Source: Sambucus nigra | Taxonomy: Eukaryota; Streptophyta; Magnoliopsida; Dipsacales; Adoxaceae | Reading direction: 5' to 3' | Assembly (NCBI GenBank): GCA_949130495.1 | Contig: OX422215.1 | Span: 524,639,755 to 524,703,754 of the forward strand | DNA length: 64,000 bases | In this document: positions 12,011 to 24,586 of the stretch, one piece after another | How the letters are laid out: each line of letters begins with the position of its first letter | Position numbering within the stretch: position 1 is the stretch's first letter | Made by a program: the position numbers and the translations under genes | The notes under the pieces: model-generated | What the model saw: only the letters and a program-made list of their open reading frames with translations | Told to the model about the DNA's origin: nothing | The model's database searches: none

Positions 12011-12199
12011 TATATAATGGAAAGATCGATCCATCCCATCACATCTGCTATTATAGATCTCCATATCCCTATCAAGTCATCACGATACCTTGATGTTCCA
12101 TGTTATCCCATATACTCTAGGTGAGATTCATCTTAGGTGGTTTTAAAAGCTAGCCCATAGGTCGATCTCATCTTTCAAAGAGTTAACTGAGGAGTTTGT
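12011..12199 (+). pseudogene. Tat gag, left half, split by the element at 12200
   Basis: The last part reads KLAHRSISSFKELTEEF in one frame up to 12199. The frame resumes at 22144 with VARFITNSKTDK once one copy of the duplicated TTTGT is removed. This is the 'S(I/F)xSFxELxxEFVARF' region of Tat-type gag. The left part of this piece (12011-12140) is too degraded to align. Its outer limit at the copia LTR is approximate. Confidence 0.7.
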
Positions 12200-15156
12200 T
12201 GTAATACCCCGTATTTTCTGTGATATTTATTTTTGGGATTAATTGAATTAAATGTGTAGTAATTGAAAATTAATCCGGATAAAATATTAACGAGATGTGA
12301 GTTAGTATTTGATTATAATGAGTATATATGGCAATATATGAATATTGGAATTATTGAAATTGTCGCGAGATTGAAATACGGCAATTTGGGAAATTTTGTT
12401 GGGACGCGCGTGACAGTCGCGTCAGGAATATAATTATTTGAATTAAAAAGTGAATTTTATTTTTATCACCCGTATGGTCATTTTGAGTGCGCCAACGCGT
12501 TCGGAAGGGTCGAAATAGTCAGAAAACACTAGCCGGGGGTTAAGTTTGGGTCCCGGGGCATTATTGGGCCATACCGGTAACTTATAGGGGCGTTTTAGTA
12601 ATTTCGGAAATTGGGTAATTAAAACCCACGAAAATTAGAGTTAATATCTGACTTAGTATTAACCCACTAAGCCATGTTTCAACCCCAATTTAGGTAGTGG
12701 GCTACGGGAGAAGTTAGAAACCATAAAGATTGGCAAAAACCAACCCCACCTCCATTAACACCTTGAGAAGAACTTGTAGAGAGAGAGAGAGGAAGAGAAG
12801 AATTCTGCAGAGAGAGAGAGAAGACAATCCAACCTTCAAGTTTCAACCTCAAATTCAGAGAAATATTAAGGCAAGTGGTTTAATTACAATTGATTCAAAG
12901 CTATGCTTTTCCATGTTTAGGAATTATCGAACTTATCTTGGAAGATGATATAGACCCATGAATTGGAAGTTTAAAACTATGAATTATGTTAGGGACTGCA
13001 TGTAGTAACAATCTGGACAAATTATGAATTCAAAATTATGACCCTTGATGATTTAAAAACGGATTTAAGAAGAGGTTTATGAATGTTCTTGAAAGAGTTA
13101 GAAAACTAGGGTTCTTGATGAAAATTGATCCATATATAGCCCTTGGTTGATGAATTATTGGTTTTAGAACGTTATTAATGTTGTAGTATGGTTGTATGAT
13201 GATACTATAACATTATATTAGAGATTCATGCATTAAAAGTATGTTTTGGGATGATTTGAAAACTGCAAAACGAAGCAGTCCGTAGCCATACCTGGTGTGT
13301 TCGATCGATCGATGCTCATCAGTCGATCGATCGACCACCATCGATCGATCGAAGGTAAAGGTCCATCGATCGACCTTCCCAGAATGAGTAAAGTTTTCCC
13401 TATTTTAAATTTTAATGGTGGTAACCCTTGGAAAATATTATTGGAGACCTTATGAATACCCTTAAACTTAAGGAAGACCAGTAGGCATGATTATGAAACT
13501 TGGACCTTAATTAGAATTCGATTTGAGGAATTATTCTAAACTAATGAAATTCGATAAGTGAGTTAATATTTGGGTTAATAGTGTAAATTTGAATAATTGG
13601 ATGAAATGAGGTTTGGGGCAGAAGTAAGGACCTTAGGAATAAAGATGTTATACGTGGGAATAATAGGAACTTAATAATCTATTTTAGATAGGTTTTTAGT
13701 ATAAGAAACTACGACGTGAGACGTGTCGACAGTTTAACTTTTATATTATCGGGAGACGTAAAATATACAAATTTGGAATAATGGTATAAGGATGTAGAGT
13801 ATACCTTTATTAATATTGAATTATCTAAGATGTGTGAATGCTTAGTATATGATTTTTATATGTATGACATACCTACCATACTTGCTATCACGGGAGGTTA
13901 CGTTCGCTTAGGGCCTTCTTATCCTTGTGTTGCCCGGATTTAGATTGGTACCTCGAGGACATAGTTCAAGAGAACGACTTATTTGTGAGTTAATAAGCCA
14001 GCTGACTATGGAGCGTAGGTATGTAAGTGACCATGGATATGTTGAATTATGTTCGCCTCCATTTATGTGTGTGGGGTTTATTCCAACAATTCCTGAGAGA
14101 TTCGGAATTTGTAATCCTTATGTACGTGATGTACCGGGATGGATAGCAGAGTATGTGTGCACCGCAGCTTAGCCTCGGGGTGCTTGTATTGTATATTTAT
14201 GATGTGAAAATATACGGTTAAATGAAAAGGAATTTACTATGTTAAATTGTGAATATAGTTGTGGTAGCATTATGAAAAGATAAAAGGGGACTGTTATAAA
14301 AAAAAAAAAATGGATTTGTTAATAATTGGGAATCCGAGATTTAAAGTAGAACTCTCTATTTTAAATGTCAAGGTTAGAATTAAAACGTGAACCGAGTAGG
14401 AGTGTTAGAAACTCTTTTGAACTAGATAGTTATGAGAAAACATAAGAATGAGTACAGGAACGTTAGGAGTGCACAGTTAGACGAGAGGTGAGTACTTCAT
14501 GTGAGAGCACGTCCTAACATGTATTTTGCATTTATTGTTTTAATTGTTATTAAAGCACTTTCTATTTTTAAAATACTCTCCACATTCGGGCTCTGACCCG
14601 TTTGCTTTCAAATCTATCTTTTTGTAAAAACTATTTTAGGTGCCCAGCCACAAGGACACCATGCTTAGGATTCTCATTCAGGTGACGAGCTGTAGCGGTT
14701 TGTGGAAGTTACAGGACATTGATTATAGACGCTTCATCTATCTTGACTCTATACTCAGTATTTATCAGTTGTAGGGCATGTCGCCCATTTCTTTTAGTGG
14801 CATTTCATTTATTTCAGTTATTCAGACTTCGAGCATGTACTTAATTCAAAATTCAGACTAGTCTTATTATTTTCAGTTGTGGGATTGTAGTGAGGAGTTT
14901 TCCTCCGGACTTATTACAATTGTTGGTTATTTCATTACTTTGTTATGGTGAATGGATTTATGTTGTTCTTCCATTATTCTTTTATTGCATGTTAATCAGA
15001 TAACTTAAAATTTGGCAACTTACTTTTTAAATACTAGGTGGTTAGTAATCTTTAAAATATTTTCGACAGTGATGCTATTAACTGAACCGACTTGAAATTT
15101 TGTATTGATTTAATAAAGGAGTAGCTACCCGGTATTTAATTAGTCGGGGTGTCACA
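12200..15156 (+). repeat. 5' LTR of the non-autonomous element (2957 bp)
   Basis: It starts TGTAATACCCCGTATTTTCT and ends TAGTCGGGGTGTCACA. The ends contain 11-nt near-inverted termini (TGTAATACCCC and GGGGTGTCACA). A GA-rich tract lies at 12779-12825 and a CGATCG palindrome cluster at 13301-13374. The 81-codon frame at 13927-14172 recurs in the paired LTR only because the LTRs are copies; the related LTR at 48856 does not keep it open. Confidence 0.95.
13301..13374. repeat. CGATCG palindrome cluster in the 5' LTR
   Basis: Four blocks: TCGATCGATCGATG, GTCGATCGATCGAC, ATCGATCGATCGAA and GTCCATCGATCGAC, separated by 5-10 bp. The cluster begins 1101 bp from the LTR start. The last block carries one change compared with the 3' LTR. 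Confidence 0.9.
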
Positions 15157-15158
15157 GG

Positions 15159-15170
15159 TGGTATCAGAGC
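15159..15170 (+). promoter_or_regulatory. Primer binding site, initiator-Met tRNA type
   Basis: TGGTATCAGAGC, two bases after the LTR end, is complementary to the 3' end of plant initiator methionine tRNA. The same site occurs at 44170. Confidence 0.9.
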
Positions 15171-18100
15171 ATCAGGTTCTAGTGTCCTTAGGATCTGTAC
15201 GGCTTGTTATGTTTCCGCTGAGCATTCTTTGATGTAGAGCCCTATGCTTAGGATTGTTGATATCTTTGGTGAGATTTCGTTCTCCTGCTTTAATACATAT
15301 GGTAGTGAATCTTATTTGCGATCGGGTGTATTCGTGTGCCGAACAATGCAGTACGTCAGGCGAAGACAGTTGGGTGAATAGCAGGAGGCAAACATATATT
15401 GAGGTTAATTGATTTATTTAAAGAAGGACGACCGTAGTTGAAGTCACCGATATTATGGCACGGAAGTCCTGGAAGATATAGAAGGCTAAGGCGCGACTTG
15501 AGACTTCCGGGTACGGCTATAGTAGGAATGGGGTCAAATTAGACACATCCAAAAAGGTTGGAACGGGAGAGAAAGTTAAATGTAATATTGAAGAGAACCA
15601 GCAGTAGCAATACTCGAAGGGCGAAGACGGCATGTACTAGCCAAACGAACGCAAAGTATCCAAAGGCTTGGACTTGTGTCGGAGTATGGCTAATCAAGAG
15701 TGAAAATTTGAGGAAAAATTTTCTTATCTCGTGAGAGCGGAGTTTCTATGGGGAGAAACAATCACCACACTTATAAGTGGAATGTGACGTTGAGAGAAGG
15801 CGTACACGAATGGGTTGACCATAAGTTCCTTGATCAAATGTTTAGGGTGAGAACCGAATGTCGTTCTGAACTCACACGAGAGGTCCGGATAGAGGTCACT
15901 TTGTGAGGGGTAATAAAAAAAAAATTTGGTGAACCCTACACCGGGTGAAGTAGGTGAAACGGAAAAGGGGATATTAAAGGGAGAATTTGCATAGGAGAAT
16001 TGCTAGTCCTTCTGGCAGAACTCTACTTGGACGGTTAAAGCAAATGGTATTGTCGCATAGTGTTAATTGGGAGGTAAACATCCCCGGGTGGGGAGACACA
16101 AGAATCGAGAACTTTTTATAAAGTAAGACTGGGGAAAACTGGTGTTGGAGAAGCACCACAATGGGAAGACCCAATGGAGAAACCATTAAAATAATTCGAT
16201 AGCGGAATTACTACCGAGCAGTGGTAATTTCAGTAAGAGAAGTGGAAAATTAGTAGCGTGATCCTTAGGGCCGTCAAAACTAAGGGAACAACAGAGATAG
16301 TCGTCTGAGTCGAGACTACCAACGTCCGAGAGATGGACCACCTTAACATGATTTGTGAAACAAAAGATAAGTGGAGTATGTGTATAGGTATTTCTGTGGG
16401 GAGTAAAACCCAGGCGTTATAGATTTTTTTTTTTTCCGATACGAGAGTAGGGATCAAGGTATTATGCTTGGCGAGGGCAACAGTTATTGAAATATTCGGT
16501 TTGGGACAACATGTGTGGTAAGTCCAGAAACCATTTGAGCAGCCGGGACGATTGATAAGATAAAAGTATGAGTTACATCCTCAGATGATGATGCATGTCA
16601 ATTGTGGCATGAATGAGTTGCTACATTTGTCAAAATTGTTACTTTCACTTGAGATTCGAGTTTAGTGAGTATATCAGTAATTTTATTATTTTTTTAAAAC
16701 ATTTTCCCTGATAGTGTGGGGGTTACTTTTATTGTCATCCGCGGAGGATGAATGGGTATATTAATAGCGGTTTATAATTTATTGAAATTACTCGTTTTAG
16801 TGCTGTATTACACGAGTATGTTATGATATTATTTATGGTTTTATATATGAGTATACCGATAGTGTGCTGGTATTACAAGTTTATTGGGATTGCCACCTTG
16901 GGGTAGCATGTTTTGTTCTGGCGAGACCCCATCTGTGAGAGGGCCGAACTCGCAATTGTACTTTTGTATATAGGTATATATACATATATATGAATATGTT
17001 GTGATTTCAAAAAGGTATAATGGTCTTGGATATTTAATCCCAGTATGCGTAGGGATTTCATTATTATGAGTTGTATGTAGTTGATCTACTGGTCAACAAA
17101 GAGTTAGTTGGTTTTTATAATTAACGATAGAGAGGTAGTAACAAAAAGAGTGCATTGTTTTATTCCCGGTTAGAGATTTGGGAGTTTATACTCATAGTTG
17201 TGTGTCTGGGGACGGGATTTTGAGAACCCCGATTTTAGTTACATGGTGTATATGGAATGTGATTACCATCAGTGTCAAGAGAAAGTTTCATTCGAAAGGA
17301 GTTCCTTGTTTAAGTGTCATTGCGACAGAATGTAACTTTGTTGAGAAACGAGAGTGTAGGGGTATATATTATGGACAGGGCTTAACGGATTCCGATGACC
17401 AACAATGTTAGGTAGTAGTGTATCGGGGGGGTTCCTTGTTTGGATTTCGCTTTGCGAGACACCCCACGCATGAAACTTAGCGTAAGATTGGTAGTAAGGA
17501 GAAGTGTGGCCCTTCGTTCATGAATTGGATACCTCTATCGATATGAGAGTACGTAGTTATAACGGGAAGTTATAAGGAGTAAATTATGTTGTAAGGCCAT
17601 TAGAGCCAGTTGTTAATAAATTACGATATAAGTATTAATAATGTTGGTTTTGTCACGGCATGTTGAAGGACACATTGAGGATAAGGGGATTTAGGATTTC
17701 TAATTCAGAAGCGATTGAGAACGCCCAAGTGGTATAGCACCGTTGTATTTACAGTGACAATAAAGAGTTTGAGATTTGTATGAAGCGTATATAATGTTTA
17801 AAAACCGTATAGTTGGGTTATAAGGGGCATAGACATCTTGATTTACTAAAGAGTAAATCAAAGGAAGAGGGAACACGGACGGGCGAGATTATTACTTATG
17901 AGGTTAAACGTCATAAGAAAAGGTGTAAGTGAATATCATGTGTAGTCAGTGTAGCACGTTCAAATTTGGAGAAAAGGCAGTGGCAGCCATTTAATAAAGA
18001 GATATCTCTTGAAAAGGGGAATAAATTATTATGAGAAATTTGGAGTAGAGTTCCGATCAATCGAATGTTGAGGGTAACTCAAGAGTAAATAAGAATGAGG

Positions 18101-19164
18101 ATGTCAATCAGGTATAAAGTCCAGATATGCACAAAGTAGTAAAAAGGGTAAAGGTCCAAACTTTTGGTATTCGTCGGGAGAATAAGATCTTTAAGTATAT
18201 TTGAACGGGGAAAATTTTATGTGATTATCGGCATTGAAAGAGGGATAGTAAGTAGTAGACCAGTTGGGATTAGATGACCCACCAAATAATTTTGTATCAA
18301 GACGACGATTCCAAGAATGGGAGGGTCAAGTGGAAAAAGTGAGAAATGGTTATGTGGTATATGTTGTCCAGAAGGAGAGAAATGGTTATATACTTGGGGT
18401 GATTTACACTATTAGATAGTGAACACGCCGGTACGTGGTTCGACGTAGTACTATTTAGAACTGGGATGAAATCCCCGATATCCACATTCAAGTGGGGTGA
18501 CAATAAGTAGTGAGGAATAACGATTCAAACTGAGGGTTGTATCACCTAAAACCCGAGGTGCAGGCGCAAGGTGACTAACGATTGATGAATTGTATGAAAG
18601 AAATTTTGGATTCATTGCGATATTTTCAATTCCAAATCGGGTATAACTAGTGAGGTACATTATAGACATGAGGAGCAGATATTACCAAATGGTAGCGTTG
18701 GGGGAAAAGCACCCGTATATATTTATGGTGGACAAGGTACTTATAAAGGTTTGTGTAACACCAACAGGCTGAAGTGGTTTTCCCTTGTGTAAATCACAAC
18801 GTCGGGATATTTCAAGGAATAGACAAGCGTAGTCAGATGTGTTATTAAATTCAACCCAGGACGGGAGTTTGGTGTTTTGATAAACACGGGAGTTAGTAGT
18901 GAGGTGCGGACTCACAATACTGATAAAAATAAAGCGGCTAATGATGTATAGGCTATTTTATTAGAATGTTGTTTAATAAGAGCACAACGTGAGGTGTTAT
19001 CGAATATTATTCTGATAGAGTATCAAGTATGTTAAACAAACTCATTATGAAGCGAGGGTTTTAGTAAATTGGACTTTTCTTTATTATTGTTTCGAATACG
19101 GGAGGATACCTATTTTTCCAGGTGTGCCCTACTTTTTCGAATTTCGGGACGAAATTCTATTATT

Positions 19165-19174
19165 AGGGGGGAAG
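19165..19174 (+). promoter_or_regulatory. Polypurine tract of the LARD-like element
   Basis: AGGGGGGAAG directly precedes TA and then the 3' LTR at 19177. The Tekay element has the near-identical AAGGGGGGAG at 48844. Confidence 0.9.
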
Positions 19175-19176
19175 TA

Positions 19177-22143
19177 TGTAATACCCCGTATTTTCTGTGA
19201 TATTTATTTTTGGGATTAATTGAATTAAATGTGTAGTAATTGAAAATTAATCCGGATAAAATATTAACGAGATGTGAGTTAGTATTTGATTATAATGAGT
19301 ATATATGGCAATATATGAATATTGGAATTATTGAAATTGTCGCGAGATTGAAATACGGCAATTTGGGAAATTTTGTTGGGACGCGCGTGACAGTCGCGTC
19401 AGGAATATAATTATTTGAATTAAAAAGTGAATTTTATTTTTATCACCCGTATGGTCATTTTGAGTGCGCCAACGCGTTTGGAAGGGTCGAAATAGTCAGA
19501 AAACACTAGCCGGGGGTTAAGTTTGGGTCCCGAGGCATTATTGGGCCATACCGGTAACTTATAGGGGCGTTTTAGTAATTTCGGAAATTGGGTAATTAAA
19601 ACCCACGAAAATTAGAGTTAATATCTGACTTAGTATTAACCCACTAAGCCATGTTTCAACCCCAATTTAGGTAGTGGGCTACGGGAGAAATTAGAAACCA
19701 TAAAGATTGGCAAAAACCAACCCCACCTCCATTAACACCTTGAGAAGAACCTTGAGAAGAACTTGTAGAGAGAGAGAGAGGAAGAGAAGAATTCTGCAGA
19801 GAGAGAGAGAAGACAATCCAACCTTCAAGTTTCAACCTCAAATTCAGAGAAAGATTAAGGCAAGTGGTTTAATTACAATTGATTCAAAGCTATGCTTTTC
19901 CATGTTTAGGAATTATCGAACTTATCTTGGAAGATGATATAGACCCATGAATTGGAAGTTTAAAACTATGAATTATGTTAGGGACTGCATGTAGTAACAA
20001 TCTGGACAAATTATGAATTCAAAATTATGACCCTTGATGATTTAAAAACGGATTTAAGAAGAGGTTTATGAATGTTCTTGAAAGAGTTAGAAAACTAGGG
20101 TTCTTGATGAAAATTGATCCATATATAGCCCTTGGTTGATGAATTATTGGTTTTAGAACGTTATTAATGTTGTAGTATGGTTGTATGATGATACTATAAC
20201 GTTATATTAGAGATTCATGCATTAAAAGTATGTTTTGGGATGATTTGAAAACTGCAAAACGAAGCAGTCCGTAGCCATACCTGGTGTGTTCGATCGATCG
20301 ATGCTCATCAGTCGATCGATCGACCACCATCGATCGATCGAAGGTAAAGGTCGATCGATCGACCTTCCCAGAATGAGTAAAGTTTTCCCTATTTTAAATT
20401 TTAATGGTGGTAACCCTTGGAAAATATTATTGGAGACCTTATGAATACCCTTAAACTTAAGGAAGACCAGTAGGCATGATTATGAAACTTGGACCTTAAT
20501 TAGAATTCGATTTGAGGAATTATTCTAAACTAATGAAATTCGATAAGTGAGTTAATATTTGGGTTAATAGTGTAAATTTGAATAATTGGATGAAATGAGT
20601 TTTGGGGCAGAAGTAAGGACCTTAGGAATAAAGATGTTATACGTGGGAATAATAGGAACTTAATAATCTATTTTAGATAGGTTTTTAGTATAAGAAACTA
20701 CGACGTGAGACGTGTCGACAGTTTAACTTTTATATTATCGGGAGACGTAAAATATACAAATTTGGAATAATGGTATAAGGATGTAGAGTATACCTTTATT
20801 AATATTGAATTATCTAAGATGTGTGAATGCTTAGTATATGATTTTTATATGTATGACATACCTACCATACTTGCTATCACGGGAGGTTACGTTCGCTTAG
20901 GGCCTTCTTATCCTTGTGTTGCCCGGATTTAGATTGGTACCTCGAGGACATAGTTCAAGAGAACGACTTATTTGTGAGTTAATAAGCCAGCTGACTATGG
21001 AGCGTAGGTATGTACGTGACCATGGATATGTTGAATTATGTTCGCCTCCATTTATGTGTGTGGGGTTTATTCCAACAATTCCTGAGAGATTCGGAATTTG
21101 TAATCCTTATGTACGTGATGTACCAGGATGGATAGCAGAGTATGTGTGCACCGCAGCTTAGCCTCGGGGTGCTTGTATTGTATATTTATGATGTGAAAAT
21201 ATACGGTTAAATGAAAAGGAATTTACTATGTTAAATTGTGAATATAGTTGTGGTAGCATTATGAAAAGATAAAAGGGGACTGTTATAAAAAAAAAAATGG
21301 ATTTGTTAATAATTGGGAATCCGAGATTTAAAGTAGAACTCTCTATTTTAAATGTCAAGGTTAGAATTAAAACGTGAACCGAGTAGGAGTGTTAGAAACT
21401 CTTTTGAACTAGATAGTTATGAGAAAACATAAGAATGAGTACAGGAACGTTAGGAGTGCACAGTTAGACGAGAGGTGAGTACTTCATGTGAGAGCACGTC
21501 CTAACATGTATTTTGCATTTATTGTTTTAATTGTTATTAAAGCACTTGCTATTTTTAAAATACTCTCCACATTCGGGCTCTGACCCGTTTGCTTTCAAAT
21601 CTATCTTTTTGTAAAAACTATTTTAGGTGCCCAGCCACAAGGACACCATGCTTAGGATTCTGATTCAGGTGACGAGCTGTAGCGGTTTGTGGAAGTTACA
21701 GGACATTGATTATAGACGCTTCATCTATCTTGACTCTATACTCAGTATTTATCAGTTGTAGGGCATGTCGCCCATTTCTTTTAGTGGCATTTAATTTATT
21801 TCAGTTATTCAGACTTCGAGCATGTACTTAATTCAGAATTCAGACTAGTCTTACTATTTTCAGTTGTGGGATTGTAGTGAGGAGTTTTCCTCCGGACTTA
21901 TTACAATTGTTGGTTATTTCATTACTTTGTTATGGTGAATGGATTTATGTTGTTCTTCCATTATTCTTTTATTGCATGTTAATCAGATAACTTAAAATTT
22001 GGCAACTTACTTTTTAAATACTAGGTGGTTAGTAATCTTTAAAATATTTTCGACAGTGATGCTATTAACTGAACCGACTTGACATTTTGTATTGATTTAA
22101 TAAAGGAGTAGCTACCCGGTATTTAATTAGTCGGGGTGTCACA
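19177..22143 (+). repeat. 3' LTR of the non-autonomous element (2967 bp)
   Basis: Near-identical to 12200-15156. It carries a 12-bp duplication (CTTGAGAAGAAC) at about 19739-19762 and a slightly shorter A-run near 21290. It ends GGGGTGTCACA and is followed by the TTTGT duplication. Confidence 0.95.
20290..20363. repeat. CGATCG palindrome cluster in the 3' LTR
   Basis: Same four blocks as at 13301, starting 1113 bp from the LTR start (the 12-bp shift is the duplication noted for this LTR). The last block is the perfect GTCGATCGATCGAC. Confidence 0.9.
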
Positions 22144-22470
22144 TTTGTTGCTCGTTTCATTACCAATAGCAAAACAGATAAGTAAGTAGATTCCCTAATT
22201 TCCATCCGAAAGAGAAAATTGTAATCCCTTATGAATTATGATCAAAGGTATGAGGATTTTTTTAATGAAATTAACAACTGGAATGAGTAGTTAGTAACCT
22301 CTTCATTTAAGTTTAGATTCGCTCGATTAAAAGACCTTTATCAGTCTCTCGCTAAGAACCTAAACTCGTCAATGGACAATCTTTAATGCTATCTAACGTC
22401 GACCTTAATAGAATATTGGTCGATCAGTGAAGATCGACATAAATCATCTACATTAAATTTCTCTGTAAAC
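22144..22470 (+). pseudogene. Tat gag, right half
   Basis: Resumes the gag frame as (F)VARFITNSKTDK.VDSLISI. Later segments, in shifting frames, are YDQRYEDFFNEINNWNEQL, SSFKFRFARLKDLYQSLAKN and 'LTSTLIEYW'. This pattern is characteristic of Tat gag. Several stops and frame changes are present. No zinc knuckle was seen before the protease begins at about 22490. Confidence 0.7.
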
Positions 22471-22490
22471 TTAACTTCAACATCAAAGAC

Positions 22491-22740
22491 TTGATTTCAA
22501 ATTTCGAACCTCTGATTGGTTACAATGATAATATGGAAGTATCATTGGGGGATAATAAATTTCAAGTAAAAGTCGCCCATGTAAATCATGAGGTTAAGTT
22601 TCATGCAACTATATTAAAGTCTACCTGCGATACCATTATTATCAAAGGTTGGATCCACACCAAGAGAGCCACGCCTTTTCACTTTATCAAAAACTAAAGT
22701 TTGTTACCGACGAGGGAATTATAGAAGTCAGAGGTGATTA
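22491..22740 (+). pseudogene. Tat protease remnant (first copy)
   Basis: The translation includes ATILKSTCDTIIIKGWIHTK, which aligns with the ILGRPWIH region of Tat aspartic proteases. After a frame change, 'KFVTDEGIIEVRGD' follows. The catalytic D(T/S)GA motif is not visible upstream. Both the Gly-Arg and Pro of the ILGRP motif are altered (IIKGW). Confidence 0.55.
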
Positions 22741-22879
22741 AGTTTCATCAAGAATATGTTTTATTTCCGTTATTAAGTTCCCAATGCAAGAAGATTTATG
22801 ATGATAATGACTTAGAGGGTGAACAAACCAAATAGCAACAAAAGGGAACTCCATCGAGAGTTGAGGAAACAAGAGTGAC

Positions 22880-23570
22880 CCGATCGACAGGGTAATGGAG
22901 GAACTTTGCATTGTTCTTTTAGACTCATCACAACCAAAGAAAATATTTTTCAAAATATATAAATTAACATAAAGTGAAGCAGAATAATTTATTCACTTTC
23001 TCAAATAGAACGTCGATGTCTTAGTGTGGCCTCCTTAAGATTTTTCAGGTATTGTCCCAAACGTTTCTTGTCATCGACTGTATGTGGATCTTGCCTGTTG
23101 GCTTGTCAAGAAAAAACCTAAGAAGTTAGACCCTAAGAAGTTTAACTTAGTTGAGGATGAAGTTTAGAATCTACCTTTTGCTAACTCCATCAAAGAGGTT
23201 CAATTCCCATTTTGGATTTCCAATACTATCGTGGTTAAAAGGAAAAAGGTTAAGTGGAGGGTTTGCATCGACTTTACAGACCTCAACAAGGCTTACCCGA
23301 AAGAAAGTTTCCCTCTACCTAAAACTGACCAATTAGTCAATTCAATCACATGCCAGAAGAGTATGAGTTTCATGGATGCCTACTCAAACTACCATCAGAT
23401 AACTTTGTTCAGACTTGCCTAGGAAAAGACATTATTTAATTACACCTCGATGCTTTATTATTATATATTCATGCCATTCACCCTTAAGAATGTTATGGGA
23501 AATATTCCAGTGACTTATGATAAAAAAAATATTCAGGAAGAAGAATTGGTTGACCATTAAGGTTTACATC
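22880..23570 (+). pseudogene. Tat reverse transcriptase N-terminal remnant
   Basis: Begins with the linker ELCIVLLDSSQPKK and 'FIHFLKxNVDVLVWPP'. Then come KKKPRKLDPKKFNLVEDEV, VKRKKVKWRVCIDFTDLNKA, SFPLPKTDQLV and SFMDAYSNYHQI. The first catalytic Asp (FMDAYS) is present. A shortened 'FMPFTLKN' motif follows, and then a degraded stretch where YxDD should lie (KVYIDDMLVKV can be recovered across a frame change near 23560). Stops near 23168 and 23420 and deletions inactivate it. Confidence 0.7.
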
Positions 23571-23829
23571 GATGACATGCTCGTCAAAGTAAGTGTGCGA
23601 TCGATTAAATAAAATACCTCTTCAATACCTTCAAAATCCTGTAGAGCTACACATGAAGTCAAATGTGTACAAATGTGCCTTGTGGTTAACTTATGCACGT
23701 TCTTAGGTTAACTTATTATTTAAATATGTATAAAATCCAAGCCCAACCACATCAAAGATTTACAAGAGATAAAAAAGGCAACAACGGCAAAAGATATTCA
23801 AGTACTCACAAGAATGATGCCAATGCTCA

Positions 23830-24470
23830 GTCGATTCTTACCAACATCATTAAATTACGAGATTAAGTTCCATGTGATTGGATCGAAGCTACTCTACAAC
23901 ACTATTCTTGGCAGAGGTAGACTATATGTCATGAGAGTCGTGTCTTATTTACTTTATAAAAGATTAATGTTTGTTATCGACTGGGGAATCGTGGAAGTCA
24001 TATGTAATCAAGCTGTAGCAAGGAGTTTCTTCCTACTACTATCAAATATAAATATGACTAGTTTAATTAGAGTTAGGATGATGATGGCTCAGAGGGCAAA
24101 AAAATAAAATAATAATGAAAGGGAACTAAGTTTGGGTGGATAAAACCATAATGACCCCTATTAACCGAGTACTGAAGGAACTTCGTGTTGTTCCTTTAGA
24201 CTCATCACAACCACAAAAGATGTTTCTAATCAAATCCAAATTATTAAAAAGCGAAGTGAAGCAATTTATTCACTTCCTTCAATTTCTTCGCTTGGTAGTC
24301 TTTCAGTTTACTAAGTATTAACTTAGATATTTCATTGACATCGACCACATGTGGATATTATGTGTTAGTATATCAAGAAAAAACCCAAGAAGTTATCCCT
24401 TTAGAAGGTTAAGGCCTTTAAGGATGAATTTGAGAATCTACCTCATGACAAATCCATTGAACATTGAACA
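23830..24470 (+). pseudogene. Second Tat protease and linker block, same orientation
   Basis: It repeats the order of 22491-23150. First comes a protease tail with LLYNTILGRGRLYVMRVVS and FVIDWGIVEVICNQAVA. Then come ELRVVPLDSSQPQK and VKQFIHFL, then a degraded copy of the lysine-rich start of RT at about 24385. Nucleotide identity to the first block is visible (for example CTCATCACAACCA in both). The offset between copies is about 1.25 kb. It is either a second Tat insertion or a segmental duplication within one relic. Confidence 0.6.
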
Positions 24471-24586
24471 AGAATAGGGAGGACATCAAGGATTTACTAA
24501 ACTAGATGGGGTGTTTACATCATTGAAGTGACATCGATGTTATCATTCTTCATCGATTTATATAGAATCTTCATAATGATTGTTTT

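Larger units (their letters stand above)
15157..19176 (+). other. Non-coding interior of the LARD-like element
   Basis: The first ~120 bp match the leader of the Tekay element at 44.17 kb (GGTTCTAG.GTCCTTAGGATC and 'GATGTAGAGCCCTAT'). The last ~60 bp (TTTTTCGAATTTCGGGACGAAATTC) match that element's 3' end. In between, stops occur in all frames; the longest frames (77 codons or fewer, on both strands) show no gag or pol motif. The plus strand is purine-rich over long stretches. This conserved-ends, non-coding-middle layout defines LARD-type elements. Confidence 0.8.
12200..22143 (+). mobile_element. Young non-autonomous Tekay-type LTR element (LARD-like)
   Basis: Complete insertion of 9944 bp: 5' LTR, PBS, 4020-bp interior without coding capacity, PPT, 3' LTR. 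TTTGT flanks both ends (12195-12199 and 22144-22148), a perfect 5-bp target duplication. The two LTRs differ by only about 15 substitutions and two short indels by eye (about 0.5%), so insertion is recent. LTR ends, PBS region and last 60 bp of the interior match the Tekay gag-pol element at 44-51 kb, but gag, protease, RT and integrase are absent. It must have been copied in trans by an autonomous relative. It sits inside a Tat gag. Confidence 0.92.

Noticed and set aside
13927..14172. An 81-codon ORF present in both LTRs of the LARD-like element (13927 and 20916) as a possible conserved gene
   Set aside because: The second copy exists only because LTRs are duplicated. The related LTR at 48856 does not keep the frame, and no domain is visible.
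15974..18915. Several 60-77-codon ORFs, mostly minus strand, in the LARD interior
   Set aside because: No recognisable motif, no consistent frame, and lengths expected by chance for purine-biased DNA.
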